Part shown: positions 6,674 through 12,628 of the stretch, one piece after another
How positions within the stretch are numbered: position 1 is the first letter of the stretch
Layout of the letters: the number at the start of each line of letters is the position of its first letter
Origin: Promethearchaeota archaeon
GTDB taxonomy: Archaea; Asgardarchaeota; Lokiarchaeia; Sigynarchaeales; SOKP01
NCBI GenBank assembly: GCA_004524425.1
Contig: SDNN01000052.1
Span: 1-15,441 of the forward strand
Reading direction: 5' to 3'
Length of the DNA: 15,441 bases
Notes under the pieces: generated by a model
Told to the model about the DNA's origin: nothing
Databases searched by the model: none
What the model saw: only the letters and a program-made list of their open reading frames with translations
Translations under genes and position numbers: made by a program

Positions 6674-7084
6674 TTGGTTAAGGTCCTGCAGGATATTTGG
6701 ATTCTTACTGATAGTGGCATAGTTATTTTTAGCCGAGTTTTTAATCCAAGAGTTAATGAGCAGCTTTTTGGAGCATTAATGACTGCTTTAAACTCTTTTG
6801 CTAGTGAACTTGCCAAAGGAGGCCTGTCTAGTTTTGAACTGAGCTCTATTAGATTTACGATTTACAAAGATAAAGGACTATTATTTGTAGCTAATTCCGA
6901 TAAAAAATTCAAAGAAAAAAGGGTTCAAGAAGAATTAAAAGTTATCTCTGAGAAATTCTTTTTGAAATACTCAGATCTCTTGGAAGAATGGGACTCAGAT
7001 GTAAGCGCTTTTGGTGATTTTGATGAAGAGATTGAAGATAGTTTGGAAGATACAATCAAAAAGTTTCAAAAAGCTTTTTGGTAG
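6674..7084 (+). CDS. Longin-like domain protein
   Basis: A 136-residue soluble protein with the layout of archaeal longin-like proteins. An N-terminal beta strand and turn, IWILTDSGIVIFSRVF (about 8-23), leads to a long helix LFGALMTALNSFASELAKGG (31-50). Then come central strands (SSIRFTIYKDKGLLFVANSD, 57-76), a second helix, and the C-terminal signature FLKYSDLLEEWDSDVSAF (about 96-113) with an acidic tail. Longin folds in eukaryotes serve in SNAREs, adaptor complexes and GTPase-activating complexes. Asgard and some other archaea encode many small ones, thought to partner small GTPases. The start is TTG; the next in-frame Met (36) would delete the first strand. A gene for a C-terminally anchored membrane protein follows 108 nt later. 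A roadblock-type fold is the main alternative. Confidence 0.72.
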   Translation: MVKVLQDIWILTDSGIVIFSRVFNPRVNEQLFGALMTALNSFASELAKGGLSSFELSSIRFTIYKDKGLLFVANSDKKFKEKRVQEELKVISEKFFLKYSDLLEEWDSDVSAFGDFDEEIEDSLEDTIKKFQKAFW

Positions 7085-7192
7085 ACTTTCTTTATTTTGC
7101 TAAAAATCGCTTGTTAATAAAATAGAATAGTAAATAATTTAAGAAAAAAGAAATTCATTTTACTTGATAAAAAGAAAAATCTTATTTTGAAC

Positions 7193-7495
7193 ATGAAAGA
7201 ACCTGATTATTATAAGGATAAGAAAAAAAGAATAGTTGGAATGGACTATGTCTCTTCGGAGGCTCTAGCTGATTCTATAAAAAACTTAACGAATCCTAAT
7301 TTTCTAGGCTCTATGCACATGAAGCCAAAATACATCAGCAATTTTACCTCTATTGAAACCCTGATAAACAACGAGCTAGAATCTAAAATAGATAAATCTT
7401 TAAAAAACACCATGCTGAATCCCATTACTAAAATCTTAATTCTCTTGATGATAATCTTTAATCTCGCATGGTTCCTAATTTTATTCGTTTTTTAA
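7193..7495 (+). CDS. Small C-terminally anchored membrane protein, unknown function
   Basis: A 100-residue protein that I do not recognise. It is hydrophilic and Lys-rich at the N-terminus (KEPDYYKDKKKR), has a polar middle with an amphipathic stretch of Ile/Leu at three- to four-residue spacing (about 53-75), and ends in one hydrophobic segment (about 80-100), ILILLMIIFNLAWFLILFVF. There is no tail after the membrane segment, so it has tail-anchor topology with the bulk in the cytoplasm. An in-frame TTG at 7187 would add two residues; the ATG at 7193 is preferred. GATAAAAA lies about 25 nt upstream. It follows the longin-like gene on the same strand, a pairing reminiscent of vesicle-trafficking modules, but that link is only positional. 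Confidence 0.7.
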   Translation: MKEPDYYKDKKKRIVGMDYVSSEALADSIKNLTNPNFLGSMHMKPKYISNFTSIETLINNELESKIDKSLKNTMLNPITKILILLMIIFNLAWFLILFVF

Positions 7496-7670
7496 TTGGA
7501 TTAATAATATATTAGGGACCAGGGAATTCAATTAAAATTAAATCCTTACGAGAATAGAGATTAGAATTAAAAATCTGAACTTGTCAATCAGAAAATATAA
7601 TTTATTCAAAAAAATTTTAAAAATATATAATAATTAAATAATTAGAATGAAGTCTCATTTTAGTGGATAA

Positions 7671-7681
7671 TTATTATAAAA
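7671..7681 (+). promoter_or_regulatory. TATA box of the GlpA-like operon
   Basis: TTATTATAAAA is centred 25 nt upstream of the ATG at 7701, suggesting a leaderless operon mRNA. A second AT-rich candidate (TTTAAAAATATATAA, about 7616-7630) would give a leader of about 50 nt. Confidence 0.4.
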
Positions 7682-7700
7682 GTTTGGGGAAAACAAAACA

Positions 7701-9173
7701 ATGATATATGATGTCATAATCATCGGTGGAGGTGTCACCGGATGCTGTATCGCCCGGACCTTGTGTAAATATGATATTAAGATATGTTTATTGGAAAAAG
7801 AGGCTGATCTCTCATCAGGAACTACTAAAGGAAACTCTGGAGTTGTTCACGCGGGATATGCTTCAGAAAGAAAATATGTGAAAAGAAATTTATGCATAAG
7901 AGGAAACAAACTCTATAGCAAAGCAGTAGAGGAATTGAATTTTCCATTCAAGAGAATCGGTTCTTTTGTTGTTGCGTTAGAAGACAATCAAATCAAACAA
8001 TTAGAAGAATACAGGAAAAAAGGAACGGAAGATGGAATTCCTAACTTAGAAGTTGTCCTGGATAGAGAGAAAATTTTACACATGGAACCCAGTTTAACTG
8101 AAAATGTGGTAGCAGTACTCCATGCTCCTTCTGCGGGAATAGTAAGTCCTTATGAAATGACTTACGCATTAGCTGAAAATGCAGCAATGAATGGCGTTAA
8201 ATTCTTTAGAAACAATAAGGTTAAAAAAATAAAACATTTTGATTATATCTTCACGGTCAAGACTAATCAAGGGGAATTTAAAGGACGCAATGTCATAAAT
8301 GCAGCAGGTCTTTTTGCAGCAAAAATATCTAAGATGGTAGGACTTGATTATTTTGATATCATGCCACGGAAGGGGGAGTATATTTTATTCGATAGAAACG
8401 TGCTCCACCTCAATAAAATCTTATTTCCCACCCCTACCAAGATATCCAAGGGGATCTTAGTCTGTCCCACCATTCATGGGAACACGTTTGTCGGGCCAAA
8501 TGCTCAAAACATAACCGATAAAAAGGATATTTCCACAACTACAGCAGGTTTAAAAGAAATTTTAGAAGGAGGAAAAGATCTAGTTCCTTCCATTCCTGAA
8601 AGGAGTGCAATTAGGAACTTTGCCGGACTTAGGGCAGTTCCTGATACTTATGATTTTATAATAGATAATACTGATGTTTACGGTTTTATAAATGTAGCGG
8701 GTATATTATCTCCCGGTCTAACTTCATGTTATGCCATCGCCGAAAAAGTTGAGGGCTTTCTCGAATTATTAGGTGTTGAATTGGATATTAAGGAAGATTA
8801 CAATCCAATTCGACCAAAACCTGAACGTTTGAGCGATTTTACAATAGAAGAACTCGATCAAAAGATAAAACAAGATCCGAGATGGGGAAATATTATCTGT
8901 CGTTGCGAAACCGTACCTGAAAAAGAAATTATTGATGCTATTCATGCTCCCGTTGGGGCTACTACAATTGATGGTGTTAAATTCAGATGTAGGCCTGGGA
9001 TGGGCAGATGTCAAGGAGGGTTTTGCCGACCTCGAGTGATAGAAATATTATCCCGAGAGCTTAATATCCCTTACGAACAAGTAACCAAAAGAGGAGATGA
9101 CACGAATTATTTAGTCGCAAAAACGAAAGAATTCACCCTACAAAATATAGAAGCAGGAGGCAAAGAGGAATGA
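7701..9173 (+). CDS. GlpA-like FAD-dependent dehydrogenase with [2Fe-2S] domain (glycerol-3-phosphate dehydrogenase-like)
   Basis: A 490-residue flavoprotein of the DAO/GlpA family. The N-terminus is an FAD Rossmann motif (IIIGGGVTGCCIAR, 7-19) followed by the acidic end of strand 2 (LLEKE). TTKGNSGVVHAGY (41-53) is the flavin-contacting loop shared by GlpA and L-2-hydroxyglutarate oxidases. The FAD domain closes near NVAGILSPGLTSCYA (331-345). The C-terminal BFD-like domain has CRC (C400, C402) and RCRPGMGRCQGGFC (C430, C437, C442), ligands for a [2Fe-2S] cluster. It most likely oxidises sn-glycerol 3-phosphate to dihydroxyacetone phosphate, passing electrons to the next two gene products. 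L-2-hydroxyglutarate or another 2-hydroxyacid is the main alternative, and no glycerol kinase or permease gene is nearby. Its stop overlaps the next start (ATGA). There is no membrane anchor. Confidence 0.88.
   Translation: MIYDVIIIGGGVTGCCIARTLCKYDIKICLLEKEADLSSGTTKGNSGVVHAGYASERKYVKRNLCIRGNKLYSKAVEELNFPFKRIGSFVVALEDNQIKQLEEYRKKGTEDGIPNLEVVLDREKILHMEPSLTENVVAVLHAPSAGIVSPYEMTYALAENAAMNGVKFFRNNKVKKIKHFDYIFTVKTNQGEFKGRNVINAAGLFAAKISKMVGLDYFDIMPRKGEYILFDRNVLHLNKILFPTPTKISKGILVCPTIHGNTFVGPNAQNITDKKDISTTTAGLKEILEGGKDLVPSIPERSAIRNFAGLRAVPDTYDFIIDNTDVYGFINVAGILSPGLTSCYAIAEKVEGFLELLGVELDIKEDYNPIRPKPERLSDFTIEELDQKIKQDPRWGNIICRCETVPEKEIIDAIHAPVGATTIDGVKFRCRPGMGRCQGGFCRPRVIEILSRELNIPYEQVTKRGDDTNYLVAKTKEFTLQNIEAGGKEE
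9155..9160 (+). promoter_or_regulatory. Shine-Dalgarno sequence for the second operon gene
   Basis: AGGAGG lies 9 nt before the ATG at 9170, inside the end of the upstream gene. It supports this start and translational coupling through the ATGA overlap (9170-9173). Confidence 0.7.
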
Positions 9174-10483
9174 TCAAGTATAAAACTGATGTTGCAGTTA
9201 TCGGATCCGGAGCTGCTGGTTTAGCATCAGCAATTCAAGTAAAAAAAGCTGGCTTGGATGTACTAATATTAGAAAGAGATAGAGAATTAGGAGGAATAAC
9301 CTTGCAATGCATTCATAATGGTTTTGGATTGAGGGAATTTAAAGAGGAACTGACCGGTCCAGAATATATTCAGAGATTTATTAATGAAGTTAAGGAATTA
9401 GACATTCCCTTTAAATTAAACACAATGGTGATTGATATAAAACCTCCTCGCCCTGAAAAACATAGAAAGACTTTGATCGCTGTCAACAAAAAAGAAGGAG
9501 TCTTGATGATTAAAGCGAAGGCAGTCATTTTAGCCATGGGCTGTCGAGAAAGAACAAGAGGAGCAATCAATATCCCGGGATTTAGACCATCAGGCGTGTA
9601 TACTGCTGGACAAGCCCAAAGATTTGTAAATATGGAAGGCTGGTTGCCTGGTAATACAATAGTAATCCTAGGAAGTGGAGATATTGGAATGATAATGGCT
9701 CGTCGTTTAACATGGGAAGGCTGCAATGTGAAAGCCGTAATTGAGATCCTTCCATATGTCAGTGGATTGCTCAGAAATCAAGTACAATGTCTAGAAGATT
9801 ATGATATTCCCTTGATTACCAATTACACGGTCACGAAAATACATGGAAGAGATCGTATAAAAGGGGTAACGATATCTAAAGTTGACAGAAATTTTGACAG
9901 GGTTATAGGAACTGATAAATTCATCGAATGTGACACCTTATTGCTATCCGTGGGATTGATTCCTGAAAACGAATTGACTCAAAATGCCGGTGCTTCGTTA
10001 TCATCGAATAACGGCCCCGTGGTTGATAATAATTTAGAAACTGATATAGAAGGTGTATTTGCGTGCGGAAATGTATTACAAGTTCATGATTTAGTTGATC
10101 TTGTCTCAGCTGAAGCTCATAGGGCAGGTAATTTTGCGGTAGACTATGTGAAAAATATATATGGAAAAGATTTCAAAAAAGGGGAACAAATTAAATGCGT
10201 GCCAGGAGAAAACGTGAATTATGTTAAACCAGATTTGATTAATAAGAAAGATCTGCAAAAAGAGATCATATTCACCTTTCGAGTGCGTTACCCTGATAGG
10301 AGAATTCTCATACAGCTTAGAGACGAAAATGGGGTAATCTATTCTAAGAAAAAGGTTTATGTAATTCCAAGCGAGATGAATGAATTAAATATTAATTTGG
10401 AAAAAATTGGTATTGATCCAGAATGCAAAGAGATCCAGATAGAAGTAGTACCCCGCCCCGAGGTACTAATTGAGGAGGATTGA
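9170..10483 (+). CDS. NAD(P)/FAD-dependent oxidoreductase of the GlpA operon
   Basis: A 437-residue pyridine nucleotide-disulphide oxidoreductase-fold protein. The FAD motif VIGSGAAGLAS (10-20) is followed by LILERDRELGG. A signature stretch LAMGCRERTRGAINIPGFRP (121-140) leads into GVYTAGQAQ. The second dinucleotide motif ILGSGDIGMIMARR (166-179) probably binds NAD(P)H. TDIEGVFACGN (291-301) closes the FAD site. There is no CxxC disulphide, so it is not a thioredoxin- or lipoamide-type reductase. The last 100 residues are a beta-rich tail after the core. Bacterial operons (for example in Thermotoga and clostridia) pair this type with a GlpA-like protein and a DUF1667 protein, so it probably replaces GlpB, moving electrons between the dehydrogenase and NAD or another carrier. 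It overlaps the upstream gene by 4 nt. Confidence 0.88.
   Translation: MIKYKTDVAVIGSGAAGLASAIQVKKAGLDVLILERDRELGGITLQCIHNGFGLREFKEELTGPEYIQRFINEVKELDIPFKLNTMVIDIKPPRPEKHRKTLIAVNKKEGVLMIKAKAVILAMGCRERTRGAINIPGFRPSGVYTAGQAQRFVNMEGWLPGNTIVILGSGDIGMIMARRLTWEGCNVKAVIEILPYVSGLLRNQVQCLEDYDIPLITNYTVTKIHGRDRIKGVTISKVDRNFDRVIGTDKFIECDTLLLSVGLIPENELTQNAGASLSSNNGPVVDNNLETDIEGVFACGNVLQVHDLVDLVSAEAHRAGNFAVDYVKNIYGKDFKKGEQIKCVPGENVNYVKPDLINKKDLQKEIIFTFRVRYPDRRILIQLRDENGVIYSKKKVYVIPSEMNELNINLEKIGIDPECKEIQIEVVPRPEVLIEED
10472..10478 (+). promoter_or_regulatory. Shine-Dalgarno sequence that decides the DUF1667 start
   Basis: GAGGAGG ends 10 nt before the ATG at 10489. An in-frame TTG at 10480 would have only 1 nt of spacing and is therefore unlikely to be the start. 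Confidence 0.65.
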
Positions 10484-10488
10484 TTGAA

Positions 10489-10884
10489 ATGTCAGAATCT
10501 AGTCAAAGTGTTGTTCGCGTGATCAGATGTATTGTATGTCCGACGGGATGTGAAATTCAAGTCAAAAAGGATCAAGATACTGGAGAAGTCTCATTTGAGG
10601 GATATACCTGCAAGCGCGGTTTAGAATATGCTCAACAAGAATTTTACGAGCCAAAAAGAATTTTGACCACCACGATACGCGTGAAGAATGGATTCTTACC
10701 ATTGATACCAGTAAGGACGGATGGTCCTATCCTTAAAAATAAATTAAAAGATGCCTTGAAGGAAATTGCAGTCAAAGAGATTAATGCTCCAATTAAAATG
10801 GGGGACGTATTAATCGAAAATATCGTAGATACGGGCGCAAATTTAATTGCCAGTAGAGATTTAAGTGAAGAAGAACCCAATTAA
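10489..10884 (+). CDS. DUF1667 family protein, probable Fe-S electron-transfer partner of the GlpA-like complex
   Basis: A 131-residue protein recognised as DUF1667. Four cysteines sit as C14-x2-C17-x3-C21 (RCIVCPTGCEI) and then C41 in GYTCKRGLEYA. This spacing resembles the N-terminal [4Fe-4S] motif of molybdopterin oxidoreductases (C-x2-C-x3-C-x(n)-C-x-G), so a single [4Fe-4S] cluster is likely. The rest, with KRILTTTIRVKNG and PLIPVRTDGPI, resembles a small beta-rich domain. It is always small and co-encoded with the two flavoproteins in bacterial examples I know of, which points to a third subunit in place of the GlpC Fe-S subunit. The ATG at 10489 is chosen on Shine-Dalgarno spacing. The cluster and complex are inferred, not shown. 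Confidence 0.85.
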   Translation: MSESSQSVVRVIRCIVCPTGCEIQVKKDQDTGEVSFEGYTCKRGLEYAQQEFYEPKRILTTTIRVKNGFLPLIPVRTDGPILKNKLKDALKEIAVKEINAPIKMGDVLIENIVDTGANLIASRDLSEEEPN

Positions 10885-10917
10885 TGAAATTTTTACTTTA
10901 TCTTTGAGTTGTTGAGA

Positions 10918-11370
10918 ATGTCAGATATGGATGAGATTTATAAAGTTCACGATAATTTATATATAGGTGCCTATTGGCCCCAACTCAATTTTGATAAATT
11001 ACGAAAAGAAGGGATTACTGCAATAGTTAATTTAATGCAGGAGAAATATTACGTGCCACCGAAAGAGTTTAAATATTTATTCAAGGGATTTCCAGATAAC
11101 ACATATCCCCCTCATGATTATTTGCAAGAGATTTTAGAATTTATTGAGAGAAACATCAAAAATGGAAAGGTGCTTGTCCACTGTGCCATGGGAATCTCGA
11201 GAAGTGGAGGGCTTATAGTAGCATGGCTATTGAAACAAAATCCTGAGTGGTCATGGGGGGATGCCATGGATTACGTATGGAAAACAAGGCGAATTTTGCC
11301 AGCCATAGAAATAAGAGAATCAGTTTTAGATTATCTAGAATCTCTTGAAGGTTTTAGAAGATCTCTTTAA
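10918..11370 (+). CDS. Dual-specificity protein phosphatase-like protein
   Basis: A 150-residue cysteine-based phosphatase. It starts with the usual IYKVHDNLYIGAY strand and helix, and contains the P-loop HCAMGISRSGG with catalytic C89 and R95 (numbered from the ATG at 10918). A candidate general-acid Asp sits in FPDNTYPP (D60), about 30 residues before the Cys as in this fold. The length is that of a minimal catalytic domain. It may dephosphorylate proteins on Tyr/Ser/Thr, or act on phosphoinositide-, RNA- or sugar-phosphates. In-frame TTG codons at 10909 and 10912 are alternatives. It begins 33 nt after the DUF1667 gene on the same strand and is probably co-transcribed, which might link it to control of glycerol-phosphate metabolism. 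Confidence 0.88.
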   Translation: MSDMDEIYKVHDNLYIGAYWPQLNFDKLRKEGITAIVNLMQEKYYVPPKEFKYLFKGFPDNTYPPHDYLQEILEFIERNIKNGKVLVHCAMGISRSGGLIVAWLLKQNPEWSWGDAMDYVWKTRRILPAIEIRESVLDYLESLEGFRRSL

Positions 11371-11403
11371 CGAGTGAATATCACTACTGTATAAGCGAGA
11401 AGG

Positions 11404-11450
11404 CTCCTTTTTCTATTATTCTTATTTTTTCCTCTTCCTTTTTTTCTTAC
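11404..11450 (+). terminator. Pyrimidine-rich terminator for the operon ending with the phosphatase
   Basis: The run CTCCTTTTTCTATTATTC continues as several T-tracts up to about 11450, within the convergent radical SAM gene's 3' end. It fits archaeal T-tract termination of rightward transcription. Confidence 0.4.
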
Positions 11451-12528
11451 CAGCTAAATATAATATACAGCATCCTGGACAAATGGGCATTAACTTATTC
11501 TTATTCATGTAATCTCTAAACTTTTGATACCTTTTTCCATTCCAAATCTCTTCAAAATCCTTTTCATAAAGATTTCCCATCACTAAATCATAAAAAATAT
11601 GGCAGGGTGCTAAATCTCCTGTGCTGGTTATGTCAACAGAAACCCAAGGAACATAACAAGTAACATATTGATCAGTCATTCGGCTCCAATTGGCTTTAAT
11701 ATACGCTGAAAGATTTTCTGATGAATATGTAGGTGGCTCGAACATGACAATTTTATTCATCTTGCTCAGATGATGATGTATTTTATTCACCTGTCGTGCT
11801 AATTCTTCAGTATCAATTCTGTTGAAATCATTTGGAGATCTCACTAAACCTTTCCAATATCTATCACTTCTTATATTAAATTCAGATTTTATTAATTTCG
11901 CATATGCTAATCCCATTTCTTCTGTCAAGAAATTTTCCATTTGAAACGAGATTCTATCAATCACATCTAAATTCAAATCTTTAAGAACGAATTGTTCAAT
12001 TGTATCAAAATTTTTAGGGGTGATGGTAAATATTATTTCTATTGATGGTTTTTTAGACTTAATCCTTAATTTTTCTTCATGAAGCGTTTCGATACCAGCC
12101 ATTGCTTTATTATAACTGCCATCTCCCCTTTGAAAATCATTTACCTCACGGGGACCATCAATAGAAACTCGGATATAATCAAATTGTGTCTTAACTAACA
12201 TTTTAGCATGTTCTGCAAGTAGAGTGCCATTAGTTGGAGTATCTAGTGCAGAACCAGCATTCTTTATTGCTAAAATTAATTCTTCTAAATTAGGATAAAG
12301 TAATGGCTCTCCTCCAAACAGACTATAAAATGGTTTTGAAGGGGCGAGAGTTTTTATCAATTTAAACAACACATCAATTTCTAATGCCTTAGGTTTCTTT
12401 CCAATTTTTCTAAGGGAATAGGTACCAGTTTCGCCCCAAAAATAACACATTTTACAACGTAGATTACATGCTTCGGTCAATTGGAGTGTGACATTACGAG
12501 GTAAATTACAGGTATTATTTAAAATCAT
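11422..12528 (-). CDS. Radical SAM protein with truncated SPASM-type C-terminus
   Basis: A 368-residue radical SAM enzyme. CNLRCKMCYFW (C21, C25, C28) binds the SAM-coordinating [4Fe-4S] cluster. FGGEPLLYP (71-79) is the GGE motif, and TPTNGTLL and VSIDGP follow as expected for the TIM-barrel core. The C-terminus has C291-x12-G-x4-C309 (GDLAPC), then C350-x2-C353, with C354 adjacent. A full SPASM domain would continue CX5CX3C and one more Cys; these are missing, so one auxiliary cluster is likelier than two. SPASM and Twitch enzymes mature peptides, cofactors or enzymes. No small peptide substrate gene was seen nearby. The protein ends in a very basic tail, KKKRKRKK, possibly for RNA or membrane contact. 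It is divergent from the GTPase-nuclease gene. Confidence 0.88.
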   Translation of the reverse strand: MILNNTCNLPRNVTLQLTEACNLRCKMCYFWGETGTYSLRKIGKKPKALEIDVLFKLIKTLAPSKPFYSLFGGEPLLYPNLEELILAIKNAGSALDTPTNGTLLAEHAKMLVKTQFDYIRVSIDGPREVNDFQRGDGSYNKAMAGIETLHEEKLRIKSKKPSIEIIFTITPKNFDTIEQFVLKDLNLDVIDRISFQMENFLTEEMGLAYAKLIKSEFNIRSDRYWKGLVRSPNDFNRIDTEELARQVNKIHHHLSKMNKIVMFEPPTYSSENLSAYIKANWSRMTDQYVTCYVPWVSVDITSTGDLAPCHIFYDLVMGNLYEKDFEEIWNGKRYQKFRDYMNKNKLMPICPGCCILYLAGKKKRKRKK

Positions 12529-12535
12529 TATTTAT

Positions 12536-12594
12536 CTAGTTTTACAATTTTTATCCATCTAAATGCATTTTAAAGATGTATTTTGTAATACTAG
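12536..12594. promoter_or_regulatory. Large dyad in the shared divergent promoter region
   Basis: Arms CTAGTTTTACAA (12536-12547) and TTGTAATACTAG (12583-12594) match 11 of 12 positions as an inverted repeat. At the same centre is the perfect palindrome AAATGCATTT (12561-12570). TATA-like GGATAAAAATT (minus strand, about 12547-12557) and GATAAAATCT (12601-12610, plus) stand about 25 nt from the two start codons. A dimeric regulator could control both genes. Confidence 0.45.
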
Positions 12595-12628
12595 TTTTTA
12601 GATAAAATCTTTCATTTTCTAATCTGGA

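Noticed and set aside
7570..7595. Short inverted repeat TCTGA/TCAGA upstream of the GlpA-like gene as an operator
   Set aside because: Five-base arms in an AT-rich spacer are expected by chance, and it is about 100 nt from the likely start.
10480..10488. TTG at 10480 as the DUF1667 start
   Set aside because: The GAGGAGG sequence would be 1 nt away, too close; the ATG at 10489 has proper spacing and the family motif begins well after it.
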